A DNA stretch of 64,000 bases from Bacillota bacterium (GCA_021797775.1 JAJZZC010000004.1:1-64000); one strand, 5' to 3'. Positions 8,748 through 19,410 are shown, counted from the stretch's first letter. Translations and numbers: made by a program. Notes: a model not told the origin generated them from the letters alone.

Positions 8748-10559
8748 TTATGATGGCGCCGTCTCCCCGCCGTCAGCGCTGGGACAGCCGATCATCAGGT
8801 CGACGGCGCCGCGGTGACGGATCGTCACGCAGAGTTGGCCGTCCATCTCCTCGACGGCCATGTCGGCTTCACCGCCGAGGGCATCCACGGCAGAAAGCAC
8901 GCGGAGTCCCGCCGCCTCCAGGCGCGGGAGCGGCTTCTCTCCCGCGCTTGCCGCCGCGCCATCGTTCGCGCGAACCGGCGAGAAGGCCAGGCGCGTCTCC
9001 CGGCTCGCGTAATTCCCGACATGCAGCGCGAGCCTCCCGTCTGGCCCTGCCGGACGCCAGGCCAGGTACTGATGCGCCCACAGATCACCGACCATTTCCA
9101 TGCGGGGCACCGGCTCCGCCCCGCCCCGCGCGCTGGCGGGGGCCGCCGAGACCGTTGCCGCAAAGCGCTCTGGCACGTCCAGGTTCTCCTGCGTCTGGCA
9201 CGCAAACCCCGCGCCGTCGACCTCGACGGCCCACGCTTCACACTCGCCACACGCGGGGTAATGGCGATCGAAGTACCGCCGCGCCTCGGCCACACCGCCA
9301 AAGGCGTTGGGCGCAAGGATCGCGGGGAAAGACAACAGGACATCGGTCGGCGTGTACTTGGGCATGACCGGTATCCAGTAGTAGCGGCCGGTATTCGGGA
9401 TCAACTCCCAGTCGTGCCGGAGGCCGTACGTCGCCTCATAGAGGGTGGCCGTTCCCTGACCACGGCGCGTGTAAGCGTGCCCGCGCAGGTCATCGCGGCC
9501 AAAGCCTCGGTAATGGTCCACGTCGCTGCGCTCGGCGAACGCCGCGCTTTCAAAGTCGGCGTAGTACGCCACGCGCACTTTGCCCGCCACCTGCTCCCGC
9601 GACGGGATTGCGCGCTGCGCGATGAGCCATGCCAGCAGCGGCTCAATACAGCGACGCCAGGGCGACGCGTACCCGGTCCGCTGCTCGTCAACAACGACGC
9701 CGCGGAACGGTTCAACGCTGTACACCGTCGCCCCGGAGGACGCACCCAACAGGACCATCTGCCCCCACAGTCCGTCGGGGCACTTGGCGATATCGCCAGC
9801 GCGATAGCCAAGGTCGAACTCCCCCGGCCTACGATTGAGGTCGGTGAAACCGGCTTCGTGCCAATACCAGGACTGGGGCTCAATGCCCCAGTTGTCCACC
9901 GCGCCCGCCAGCCATAGACCCATCAGCGAGTCGTGGCAGAGGTACATGGACTTGGGCACATTCATCTCCCATTGGGGCAGCAGCACCGCGGGGTGCCGCT
10001 CGATACATCGGTACAACTCGACGTCCAGGCCCACCTCCAACCAGATGTTGCACCCGTCATTGGCCTCCTGCCAACTCACCTGACCGCCGGCCTCAGCCGA
10101 CGCCTGGATGAGGTCCGCGACGTAGCGCCGCTCCTCCCCGGACAAGCCGAAGCAGTTCAACTCCACGACCTGTACACCGGCCATCCCCGGGTAGCGTGCG
10201 TACCACTCGCGCACCTGACGAACCGACGCGGTCTCGGCGTGCCAGGTACGCCGGTTGTTGGCCCAGGACGGGATGTGGGGGGGCATCCATGTGCGCACCT
10301 GCAGGAAGAAAGGGATACCATGGTGCTCGGCGGTCCGGGCCAGGGCGTCAAGATGCGGGTCAAAGGCGGAGAAAATGAACGCGCAGCACGCGCGTACCAC
10401 GGGCTGGATCCCCTGCCATTCCCGAACCATCAAGTCCGCGTTATCCCAGGCGGAGGCGCTGGCGCGCCCCTCCCACCCGATCAGCACCAGCGGGCGTTCG
10501 ACCGTAATCCGCCGACCCAGGCGTTCCACCTCGTACAAACCGCCTTTCCCTACCCGCAT
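8748..10559 (-). CDS. Glycoside hydrolase family 98-like protein
   Basis: YPGMAGVQVVELN...SAEAGGQVSWQEANDGCN...DSLMGLWLAGAVDNWGIEPQSWYWHEAGF...TGRYYWIPVMPK resembles remembered GH98 catalytic-core motifs (YP..GV...E, FIWSE, GLWL...W, TGRYG.IPAVP). Confidence 0.6.
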   Translation of the reverse strand: MRVGKGGLYEVERLGRRITVERPLVLIGWEGRASASAWDNADLMVREWQGIQPVVRACCAFIFSAFDPHLDALARTAEHHGIPFFLQVRTWMPPHIPSWANNRRTWHAETASVRQVREWYARYPGMAGVQVVELNCFGLSGEERRYVADLIQASAEAGGQVSWQEANDGCNIWLEVGLDVELYRCIERHPAVLLPQWEMNVPKSMYLCHDSLMGLWLAGAVDNWGIEPQSWYWHEAGFTDLNRRPGEFDLGYRAGDIAKCPDGLWGQMVLLGASSGATVYSVEPFRGVVVDEQRTGYASPWRRCIEPLLAWLIAQRAIPSREQVAGKVRVAYYADFESAAFAERSDVDHYRGFGRDDLRGHAYTRRGQGTATLYEATYGLRHDWELIPNTGRYYWIPVMPKYTPTDVLLSFPAILAPNAFGGVAEARRYFDRHYPACGECEAWAVEVDGAGFACQTQENLDVPERFAATVSAAPASARGGAEPVPRMEMVGDLWAHQYLAWRPAGPDGRLALHVGNYASRETRLAFSPVRANDGAAASAGEKPLPRLEAAGLRVLSAVDALGGEADMAVEEMDGQLCVTIRHRGAVDLMIGCPSADGGETAPS

Positions 10560-10927
10560 ATGCTCGGGCTTTCGTTGGCTTTGGCTGCGTCAAGCTCCCC
10601 TTACGGGCCCGCTCCCGAGGACCGCCCCCCTCATGAGCCGGTGATGATCAAACCACCGGGTTGACAGATGGCGGACCAGATGCGATCGTAGCGTCGGGGT
10701 GCAGACCCTTGGCGCCCGGGCTGGAGCCGTCGCTCGCCGCCTGGCGTCCCCGGGCTCTCCGGCCGACCCGCGTGCACCCACTCTTACCCACGCGAGCCAA
10801 TGTGCTCCAGTGTATCTCTCGATGTCCGCTGGTCGGGGTCGATAGTTATAATCTTCCGGCTCCTCAGGCCACCCGCGCCGGCCCGTCACCACGGCCGCCC
10901 CCTGGAGGTATCCCGTACCGGCCTCGC

Positions 10928-12370
10928 TCATGACGGCCGCCCCCCCACGCCGCCGCCCGCCGTCTTGCGCGCAAGCCGCGCCAGGCGGTGTTCCAGGTCG
11001 GCGCGCCGCTCGTCTGACATCCAGGGCGCGGCGCGCATGGCCTCGCGCACCACGGCCAGGGCGCCCTCCGGGTCGCGCCTCCGGTGCTCCAGGTACTTGG
11101 CCAACTCGACCGCCGCGTCCAGCGAGGGCACCGGGCCCCGGCGGCTCCGCTCCCAGAGCGCGGCGGCCTCCTCATGCCGGCCGAGGCGCTTGAGCAGGCG
11201 CCCCGCCGCCTGCGTGGCCGCTCGCTTGGTGACGCCGGCGGCGCCGCCGCCCAGGACCCCGCGTGCGGCCGCCCACGCCCCACCGCCTCCCGGGGGGTCG
11301 GCACCCGGCACCTCGACGCGGACGTCGCTCGAAGCATCCCTTGGCCCGTCGTCCGCGCACGCCTGGTAGCAGGCGAGCGCGCGCTCCCACTCGCCGAGGC
11401 GCTCGAACTGCTGCGCCAGCCCGAAGCGCAGGCGCACGCCGCCCGCGGGCTCGGCACGACCGGACAGCGCGCCCGCGAGACGGGCCGCCACCCCCGCCAA
11501 CGCGCACACGTCCCGGCGGTTGCGTAAGCCGACCCCATAGAGCGCCCCGCGGTCTCCTTGCAGGTATGCCTGGTAGAGCATGGGGATCACTGCGCCCGAG
11601 GGCTCGCCCTCACGTGGCTCGCCGAGCACCTCGGCGCTCAGTCGTCCGAGGTCGCAACTCCCAAGCCACGGACCATAAACGCGCCGCGCGGCGAAGAGGA
11701 CGTCCCAGTGGGGCAACTCGCGCCAGGAGCGGGTCAGCCCGCAGGCGACGCAGCGGTCGCGCAGCATGGGCCAGTCGAAGGCCTTGCCGTTGAAGGTGAC
11801 CACCGCCGTGGCCCCTTGAAAGGCATCGAGCACCGTTGCCACAAATTCTCGCTCGCGATCGAGGTCCTCGAGCAGGAGTTGCCGCACGCACACGCCGTCG
11901 CCCTCAACCCGGCCGACGGCGGCGAGGAAGGCCCGCGCCCCGGCTCCGTGCAGGCCCGTGGTCTCCAGGTCGAGCCAGCGCCAGCCGACCAGGGGGCCCA
12001 GATCGACGCCCGCCAAGCGGGACGGCCATTCCCCTGCGAGATCCCGCACCCCGGGCAACAGGCGGAACTCCTCCTGGCGGGGCACGCGCACGCCTGGCTC
12101 CAGGCCGCTGCCTGATTCCGCGCCCCATCCGAGGAGGCCGGCGTCCACCGCGTCCGGGCCGCCCGCGGAGGGGCCTGTGGGCGCATGCTCCCGCCCAGGC
12201 CAGGCGGCGGCCGTGGCCCCCGCCTGGCCGTCGTTCCCCGACCATGCCTTCCCGCCGCGTGCCCCGTCCGGCGGAGTGCCGCCCACGGTGCCGGCACGCG
12301 CGGGCCGGTCAGTACCCACCGCGCGGTCGCGGAACTGCCGGAAGCGCGCCATCAGGTCTTCTTGGGGCAC
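10928..12370 (-). CDS. mrfB: RNase H-like/DEDD exonuclease of MrfB (YprB) type; start uncertain (12370 or 12352)
   Basis: WRWLDLETTGLHGAGARAFLAAVG, TVVTFNGKAFDWPMLRDR; directly downstream of YprA-type helicase. Confidence 0.75.
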   Translation of the reverse strand: MPQEDLMARFRQFRDRAVGTDRPARAGTVGGTPPDGARGGKAWSGNDGQAGATAAAWPGREHAPTGPSAGGPDAVDAGLLGWGAESGSGLEPGVRVPRQEEFRLLPGVRDLAGEWPSRLAGVDLGPLVGWRWLDLETTGLHGAGARAFLAAVGRVEGDGVCVRQLLLEDLDREREFVATVLDAFQGATAVVTFNGKAFDWPMLRDRCVACGLTRSWRELPHWDVLFAARRVYGPWLGSCDLGRLSAEVLGEPREGEPSGAVIPMLYQAYLQGDRGALYGVGLRNRRDVCALAGVAARLAGALSGRAEPAGGVRLRFGLAQQFERLGEWERALACYQACADDGPRDASSDVRVEVPGADPPGGGGAWAAARGVLGGGAAGVTKRAATQAAGRLLKRLGRHEEAAALWERSRRGPVPSLDAAVELAKYLEHRRRDPEGALAVVREAMRAAPWMSDERRADLEHRLARLARKTAGGGVGGRPS

Positions 12371-12375
12371 CGCGC

Positions 12376-14856
12376 TCAGCCTCCCCCGCCGAGGTCCGCC
12401 ACCAGGGGTGCCCCGGGCCCGTCGGCACTGGGGGTGGCGCACGTGGTGGCGCCGCCGTGGACCGCCGCGGCCAGGACCCCCAGCGCCGCCGCCTTGGGAT
12501 CCGCCCCGGCGCCAGGGCTCGCCGGCCCGACGCAGGAGGGGCAGCCCCGCTCGCAGGGGCAGGCCGCGATGCGCTCCGCCGCGGCGGCCAGCAACGCGGC
12601 GTGCGCGCCGTAGGCCTTCTCCGCCAGCCCTACCCCTCCCGGGTGCGCCTCCCAGAGGAAGACCGTGGGTAGGCCGGTGAAGGGCGCACGCACCTGGGGC
12701 ACCGCATGCAGGTCGTGCGGGTCGCAGAGCAGGAAAAGGGGGCAGAGCCCCGCCAGGGCGTGTGCCACCCCCGCCAGCCCCCCGGCCAGCGCCTCACGAC
12801 CGAGCGCCTGCTCCAGTTCCGGGGGAAAAGCCACCCAGTAGGCGGCGGTGTGCAGTTCGCGCTCCGGCAGGTGGATCCGGCCCCACCCCAGGTTCTCGTG
12901 GCTCTCCAGACGCAGTTTCTTGAAGATGGTGGCGCGCGCCGTGACCAGCACCTCGCCGTGGGCGCGCCCCGTGGGAGCCGCGCGTGGCGCGACCAGGGCC
13001 AGGGCGGGATCGTCAGCGGCGTCGTCCTCATCTGGACCGGGGCCCTCGGGTACCGGCCCATCGACCGCCGCCACCGCAGGGGTGCGCGCGGTCCCCTCCG
13101 GCCGCGGGCCAGCGGCGGCGCCCTCGCCGTCCAGCACGGAGAGCACCTGCAGGTGCACGGCGAGGTCGGCGTCGGTGTAGTAATCCACCTGCACCTCGCG
13201 CACGTAGGCCTTCTTCTCCTCGTAGTCGAAGCGCTCCACCTGGTACTGCGTGCCCTCGTGCAGGTAGATCGCCTCGTCATGCACCGTGAGCATCGCGCCC
13301 CAGAGGTCGATCTCGCCGATGACCCGCGGGGCGTGGGTCTGATCGATGATCACGACGTTGTCGTCGGCCCCGCGCAGGCTCACGTCGCTGGCGGGGAAGT
13401 GGTCGGTCATCCAGTGGTAGGCGCCGCCAGCCAGGTGCAGGATGCGCTCCTCGGCCAGGAAGGCCAGCATATCGGGCGTGGCCTCGCCGCCGAAGGCATC
13501 GGCGGCGGGATCGCCGTCGGCGCGGAAGGGCAGCTCAAACGCCGCGCATTTGAGATGATTCATGAGGACATAAAGGTTGTCCGGGTTGACGAAGCCGGCC
13601 TCGGGCGGCTGCTCTAGCAGGTACTCCGGGTGCCGCACCAAAAACTGGTCGACGGGGTTGTTCCCCGCAACAAACACGGTCAGCGAGGCCTCGCGGCGCC
13701 GGCCGGCGCGGCCCGCCTGCTGCCAGGTGCTGGCGATGCTGCCCGGGTAGCCATTGAGCACGGCGGCCTGCAGCGAGCCGATGTCGACGCCGAGCTCCAG
13801 GGCATTGGTGCTCACCACCCCGCGGATGGCGCCCTCACGGAGCCCGCGCTCGATGGCCCGCCGCTCGCGCGGCAGGTAGCCGCCGCGGTAGCCGCGCACG
13901 GCGGCGCCAAGGCGCGGGTCCAGGCGTCGCTTGAGGTAGGTGAGGATCAGCTCGACCTGCAGCCGGCTACGCGCAAAGACGATGGTCGACACGCCGTTGG
14001 CCAGCAGCCGGCTCGCCCAGGCCACCGACTCGCCGAGGCCGCCGCGCCGCTGACCCAGCGCTGGATTCACCAGCGGCGGGTTGTAGAAGAAGAAGTGCCG
14101 CGGCCCGGCCGGCGCGCCGTTCTGGTCAACCAGCTGCACGGGACGGCCCAGCAGCCGTTCCGCCAACTCGCGCGGGTTGCGGATGGTCGCGGAGGTCGCC
14201 AGAAACGTCGGGCGCGACCCGTAGAAGGCTGCCACGCGGCTGAGGCGCCGCAGCACGTTGGCCAGGTGGCTGCCGAAGACCCCGCGGTAGACATGCAACT
14301 CGTCGAGGACCACGAAGCGCAGGTTCTCAAAGAGGCGCACCCAACGGGTGTGGTGCGGCAGGATCGCCGCGTGCAGCATATCGGGGTTGGTCAGCACAAG
14401 GTGCCCGGCCTCGCGGATGGCGGTGCGCGCGCCAGGCGGGGTGTCGCCGTCGTAGGTGTGGCAGGTGCCGGGGCGCCCCAGCGCCTCCAAGAGCCCCCCC
14501 AACTCGCTGCGCTGATCCTGGGCCAGCGCCTTGGTGGGGAAGACGTAGAGCGCGCGGCTCGCGCCGTCGCGCAGCAGGGCGTCCAGCACGGGCAGGTTGT
14601 AGCAAAGCGTCTTGCCCGAGGCCGTCGGCGTCACCACGACCGTGTCCTGGCCCGCCCGGGCCGCCGCCAACGCGTCGGCCTGGTGCGTGTACAGCGCGCC
14701 GATGCCGCGCCCCGCGAGAACGGCCGTCAGGCGCACGTCCAGGTCCGGCGGGAACGGGCGGGTGCGCGCGGGACGGCCAGGGACGTAGCGGTGGATGAGA
14801 TCGGCGGGGGCCACGCCCCCCGACAGCACCTGCTCCACCAATTGGTCAAGGTTCAT
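12376..14856 (-). CDS. mrfA: DEAD/DEAH-box helicase of MrfA (YprA) type with C-terminal Cys cluster (DUF1998)
   Basis: VVVTPTASGKTLCYNLPVL, VLDELHVYRG, LATSATIRNP, STNALELGVDIGSL, QQAGRAGRR, CPCERGCPSCVGP. Confidence 0.88.
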   Translation of the reverse strand: MNLDQLVEQVLSGGVAPADLIHRYVPGRPARTRPFPPDLDVRLTAVLAGRGIGALYTHQADALAAARAGQDTVVVTPTASGKTLCYNLPVLDALLRDGASRALYVFPTKALAQDQRSELGGLLEALGRPGTCHTYDGDTPPGARTAIREAGHLVLTNPDMLHAAILPHHTRWVRLFENLRFVVLDELHVYRGVFGSHLANVLRRLSRVAAFYGSRPTFLATSATIRNPRELAERLLGRPVQLVDQNGAPAGPRHFFFYNPPLVNPALGQRRGGLGESVAWASRLLANGVSTIVFARSRLQVELILTYLKRRLDPRLGAAVRGYRGGYLPRERRAIERGLREGAIRGVVSTNALELGVDIGSLQAAVLNGYPGSIASTWQQAGRAGRRREASLTVFVAGNNPVDQFLVRHPEYLLEQPPEAGFVNPDNLYVLMNHLKCAAFELPFRADGDPAADAFGGEATPDMLAFLAEERILHLAGGAYHWMTDHFPASDVSLRGADDNVVIIDQTHAPRVIGEIDLWGAMLTVHDEAIYLHEGTQYQVERFDYEEKKAYVREVQVDYYTDADLAVHLQVLSVLDGEGAAAGPRPEGTARTPAVAAVDGPVPEGPGPDEDDAADDPALALVAPRAAPTGRAHGEVLVTARATIFKKLRLESHENLGWGRIHLPERELHTAAYWVAFPPELEQALGREALAGGLAGVAHALAGLCPLFLLCDPHDLHAVPQVRAPFTGLPTVFLWEAHPGGVGLAEKAYGAHAALLAAAAERIAACPCERGCPSCVGPASPGAGADPKAAALGVLAAAVHGGATTCATPSADGPGAPLVADLGGGG

Positions 14857-16111
14857 CGCGGCACCCGCCCCCGAGCGGCACTGGTGTTCGTGGCGCCCAT
14901 TCGGCGGGGAACACCGGCTCCCCTACCGGGCCGGGGTCGGACCCATCGCGTCGAGCAGCCACAGGACCGGGGCGATCATGTCGAAACGGCGCGCGCGCCC
15001 TTCCCGACGCCGATCGTGCGGCCGAAGGGCCTCCAGCAGCCGTCGTCGTTCACGGCCGGAGCCAGCCGCGATCTCCCGCGACCGCGCCAGGCTGGCGCGG
15101 ACCGGATAGCGCCCCACACGCTCGGTGCTTGCGGCGGGATTCGCCGCAGCGGCACGCCTCCCCAGCGGCAGCGAGCCGCCGCAGTCGGCCTGGGGTCCCT
15201 GGCTGGCGCCCGCTTGGTGTGCACAGCCCCCGCGCACCGAGGTGTACGGGGCGGGCGGGATGCCGGCCCCCCCGTACGTGGCCGGACGGGCCAGCCGCTG
15301 CTGGCGACCGTCCCGTCTCGTCTCGTCACCGTCATGCGGACGGGCCGGGCACCCGGTCGCCCACCGCCACGGAGGGGCCGGCGCGGGGAGTGCCCCCGGC
15401 CCGGCGGCCCCCCGCTGGGCCAGGGTCTGCGCAGCAGACCGGTGGGCGGGGGCCAAGTGGGCCCGCCTACCGGCACCTGCTCGCGGCGAGCGCGCAGGGC
15501 CCGGCGGGGCCGAAGCCCGACACCGCGCCGCGTTGGACGGCCGGCTTCGGCGGGGTGACACAGGCGCCCGCCGGCCTCGTGTGCCGGCAGCGACGGCCGT
15601 CGACGAAGGAGGCGGCCGGGAGCGGCCCACCCCTGCCCCCCGCAGGCGCCCGCCGCACACCGCAGGGCGAGCGCCGAGTCAGCAGCCAGCCCCCGCGGGC
15701 CACACGGCACAGGCGGCGATGCGCCACGCGCGCCGACCTGCGGCATGCGCCCACCCACCGATGGTTACGGATCGGCACGCCGTGGCGGGCGCCCGCAGTC
15801 AGGCCCCGGGGCCTGGAGCCCGATGCGACTGGCAGCGGCACGGGCCGCCCGGGAACCCTCACGCGCCAGCGTCGGCGCGCGGGGCCGTCTCCTCCTCGCC
15901 CAGGAGTTCGCGGAAGGCCGCACGCACGCGCGACCGGAACCGCCCCCGCCGTTCGCGCCAGGCCGCGCGCTGCGCCTCATCGCGGGGGTCGTCCGGGCCC
16001 AGGACCCCGAACAAGAGCCGGAAGAGCAAGCGCCATAGGCACATCGGTCCTCGCCTCCACCCGCCACTACGACCCCAGCACCCGCGCCACCTGCCGGAGC
16101 CGGGCGACAGG

Positions 16112-16123
16112 CAGGGTCGCGTC
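16112..16123 (+). repeat. Solo copy of the MITE terminal repeat CAGGGTCGCGTC
   Basis: Identical to termini of the repeat at 26274-26498; no matching right end seen nearby. Confidence 0.6.
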
Positions 16124-16176
16124 ACGTATGTTGGCGCGCAAGGGGAGATGCTGGGAGGCAGTAGCCGGCTGCAGGA

Positions 16177-16343
16177 GCCCGGCGTCCGGGACGCGCCCGC
16201 AGGGCGCGCGCAGCCCTTGCGCCGAGTGCAGGCTCGTGTAGGCTAGGTGCCGCAGGCGGCGCCCCTTTGGGATGCAGGCGCTGCGGCACGCCTGGAATAC
16301 ACGAGCCTGCGGAGGCTCGGCGCAAGGGTCCTGGACGCCGGGC
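16177..16343. repeat. 167-nt nested palindrome / potential structured RNA
   Basis: Pairs GCCCGGCGTCCGGGA (16177-16191) / TCCTGGACGCCGGGC (16329-16343); CCCTTGCGCCGAG (16214-16226) / CTCGGCGCAAGGG (16316-16328); GCAGGCTCGTGTA (16228-16240) / TACACGAGCCTGC (16298-16310); inner TGCCGCAG / CTGCGGCA. Confidence 0.8.
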
Positions 16344-16396
16344 GTGATGTACGGGCGGTCCCCCCTGTCTCGCCTCCCTTCCCCCGCTCCCAGTCT

Positions 16397-17632
16397 TCAG
16401 CCGGCGGCAACCCAGCCTTCGTCGTCACCGCGGTTGAAGAGAGCGGCGATCTCCTGCGCGATCTCCATGGTGGGGAGCACAGGGTAGCGTACGGCTGCCT
16501 TTGCCGCGCGGCGAAGCTTGCGGCGCAATGTGCGCGCGCGGGCGTAGCGACAGGCCGAGGCTGGGGACGAGCGGGATGGCGACGAGCATGGCCACCCCAA
16601 TCAGGCGGACATAGACGATGGACCGCACGAGTCCGATGCGGTCCGCCAGCTCCCCCATGACCACAGACGCCAGCGCCGTCAGCACAAAGGTCAGCCCGAA
16701 CAACGAGCCGATGGCCCCCGGACCAACGCCGAACCGCACCGAGAACCAGTACGGGAGCAGCGGCCCGAAGAGACCGACGCCCAAGGCGTTGACCGCGTTG
16801 GTGCCGACCAGCAGGGCCAGCCCGCGGTTCTCCTCGCGCCGCAGGCGGGCCTCCTCGGGCGGATCGCTCGCGGCGGCGGAGGCGGCGCCCCCGGGCATGG
16901 AACTGCGGGCGGCGTCAGCGGCGTGCGCGGAGCCTGGTACCGCTTCGGGCAGGCGGCTGATCTGCCAGCAGTTGATGCCCGAGACCACCAGGGTCAGGGC
17001 GAAGAGCGGCAGGTAGGCGGAAGGGCCCCGTAACATCGTGGACCAAATCGAGACCAGACCGCCGAGGAGCGAGCCGACGCCCATCCCGAGGAAACCGACC
17101 GGCCGCGTTGAGACTGAAGACGGCACCGCCCGCCGGGCCGGGGACATGGCGCGCCAGCCAGGCCTGCTCGGCCGGCGCGAAGGGACCAGCGGCGCCGTTG
17201 GCGCCGAGTCCGTAGCCGAACAGGACGGCGCTGACGACCAACACGGGCCCGCGAGGGACGGCCAACACCAGCAGGGTGAAGACCGTAAGCCCCACCTGGT
17301 AGGCCAGCAGGAATGGCCGGCGCCCGTACCGGTCGCTGACGGGGCCAACGACGAGCCCGAGGAACCCGCCGGCCAGGGCGCCCACGGAGAGCAGCGCGCC
17401 AATGGCCGCGGCCTGCCAGTGCAGCGCGCGCAGGTAGAGCACGAAAGTCGGCCCTCAGGGCGCCCTGGGCCACGCTACGCAGGGCACGGGCCCCGGCCAG
17501 GCCGCGCGCGACGGGATCCAGCCGGCGCCAGCCGGCCAGCAGATAGGGGGGCGGGGAGGGGGATGCGCCCTCCCCAGCCGCCGCTTCCACCGCCCGCGCC
17601 TCGGCCGGGGAGGTCACCGTGCCCATGGCCAT
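16397..17632 (-). pseudogene. MFS transporter disrupted by about three frameshifts
   Basis: MFS-like protein runs through three frames: ALRSVAQGALRADF / VLYLRALHWQAAAIGALLSVGALAGGFLGLVVGPVSDRYGRRPFLLAY...GAVFSLNA / VGFLGMGVGSLLGGLVSIW...GELADRIGLVRSIVYVRLIGVAMLVAIPLVPSL / ACRYARARTLRRKLRRAAKAAVRYPVLPTMEIAQEIAALF. Confidence 0.8.
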
Positions 17633-17886
17633 GGTCCCTTCCGCCCGCCCGACCCGATGGGAGGGTCACACAGGTCCCGGCGGATCCGCCGTCCGGTCGG
17701 ACGCCGACGGCTAGCGGGCCCCCTCCGCGGCGACCAAGCGGGACACCTCTGCATGCACGCGCTGACGCGCCGCCCGTGGTGCGCGGGGACACCTCCTCCT
17801 GTTCAGCGAGCGCCGAAGGCCAAAGCTACGAGAGACCCGCATCGCCGCGCATGGGCGCCAGGCCAGGCCGCTCGTCGCCCAGGGCT

Positions 17887-19137
17887 TCACCCTTCCCCCT
17901 CCGGGCGGGGGGGCGGGGGCAACTCGGGCAACTGGTCACGTAGCGGCAACGTCTGCACGCGCGCCTGCTGCACCGTCCCGAGCCCGTACAGCCTGATAAA
18001 GCCGACGGCCGCGCTGTGGTCGAAGGCATCGCCGGTCTCGTAGGTGGCGAGTGCGCGGCTATACAGGGAGAACGGCGATTGCCGGCCGACCACACGGCAT
18101 GTGCCGCGGTGCAGCTTGAGCGTCACCTCGCCGGTGACGAAGCGCTGGTTGCTCTGGACAAACGCCATCAAGTCCTGGTGCAGCGCACTGAACCACTTGC
18201 CGTTGTAGATCAGCTCAGCGTACTCCGCCGCCACGGCCTGCTTGAAGCGGAAGGCGTCGCGCGTCAGGGTGAGCGTCTCCAGAGCAGCGTGGGCCTGGTG
18301 CAACACCACCGCGGCCGGCGCCTCGTAGATCTCGCGCGACTTGATGCCGACCAAGCGGTTCTCGACGTGGTCCACGCGGCCTACGCCGTGGCGGCCCGCC
18401 AATTCGTTGAGCCGCTCGATCAGGCTGCGGCCGTCCAGGCGCTCCCCGTCGAGGCTTACGGGGATCCCGGATGCAAAGCCGACGCGCACGGTCGCCGCAT
18501 CCGCGGGGGCGGCCTCGACGGCGGCGGTCCACTCGTAGACATCCTCCGGCGGCTCTAGGGCAGGGTCCTCCAGCACGCCGGCCTCGATGCTGCGGCCCCA
18601 GAGGTTGGCGTCCACGCTGTATGGCTTGGCCGGGGTCACCGGGATCTCGATCCCGCGCTCGCGCGCGTAGGCCATCTCCTGGTCGCGGGTCATCGACCAC
18701 TGCCGCATGGGCGCCTCCACGCGCAGCTCCGGGTCGAGGGTCTGCACCGCCAAGTCGAAGCGCACCTGGTCGTTGCCCTTCCCCGTGCACCCGTGGGCGA
18801 CGGCCTGCGCACCATGCCGGTGCGCGGCTTCAACCAGCAGGTAGGCGATCAGCGGGCGCGCCAGCGCCGTCGCCAGCGGGTACTGGCCCTCATACAGCGC
18901 CCCGGCCTGCAGGGCGGGAAACACGAAGTAGCGGACGAACATGTCGCGGGCGTCCACCACCAGCGCGTCCCGGGCGCCGATGCGCAAGGCGCGCTCGCGG
19001 ATGGCGGCGACATCCTTGCCCTGCCCCAGGTCGGCGGTCACCGTCACCACATCCGCGTCATGGCGTTCGGCCAGCCAGCGGATGGCGACCGACGTGTCGA
19101 GCCCACCGGAATAGGCCAGGACGATGGTCCCGGACAC
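17887..19137 (-). CDS. argG: Argininosuccinate synthase
   Basis: VSGTIVLAYSGGLDTSVAIRWL, AHGCTGKGNDQVRFD, PYSVDANLWGRSIEAG; GTG start at 19137. Confidence 0.95.
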   Translation of the reverse strand: MSGTIVLAYSGGLDTSVAIRWLAERHDADVVTVTADLGQGKDVAAIRERALRIGARDALVVDARDMFVRYFVFPALQAGALYEGQYPLATALARPLIAYLLVEAAHRHGAQAVAHGCTGKGNDQVRFDLAVQTLDPELRVEAPMRQWSMTRDQEMAYARERGIEIPVTPAKPYSVDANLWGRSIEAGVLEDPALEPPEDVYEWTAAVEAAPADAATVRVGFASGIPVSLDGERLDGRSLIERLNELAGRHGVGRVDHVENRLVGIKSREIYEAPAAVVLHQAHAALETLTLTRDAFRFKQAVAAEYAELIYNGKWFSALHQDLMAFVQSNQRFVTGEVTLKLHRGTCRVVGRQSPFSLYSRALATYETGDAFDHSAAVGFIRLYGLGTVQQARVQTLPLRDQLPELPPPPRPEGEG

Positions 19138-19410
19138 AGAGCGCTCCCCCTCACAGGCTTGGACTAGACGTTGAGGACGCAGGCACCCGGTCACTTTCGC
19201 GTGTGCCCCCAACCGCGGCATTGCGCAGGAGGCGCCGTGCCGTCGCGGGTCGGCCCCACGACGCGGCATGAACAGCGGAGCGGGCCCGCTCTGCCCCTGA
19301 CGGAGCCGTTGCCTGCGCACGGCGCAACGACCATCACGAGCGCCACGGGCAGCCGTTTGACCGGCCCCCGGGCCGTTGGTTCGCCCCGCAGCCAGTGTCC
19401 GATCGACCGC

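Noticed and set aside
13630-15558. 642-aa plus-strand ORF
   Set aside because: Antisense to mrfA for most of its length; no recognisable protein features.
15859-16125. 88-aa minus-strand ORF
   Set aside because: Possibly a small protein (MCLWRLLFRLLFGVLGPDD...), but its listed start lies in the solo MITE terminus and no family is recognised; not enough support.
15125-16246. Overlapping 370-373-aa plus-strand ORFs in two frames
   Set aside because: Both frames read as low-complexity Arg/Pro/Ala without domains; this about 1 kb is better treated as non-coding.
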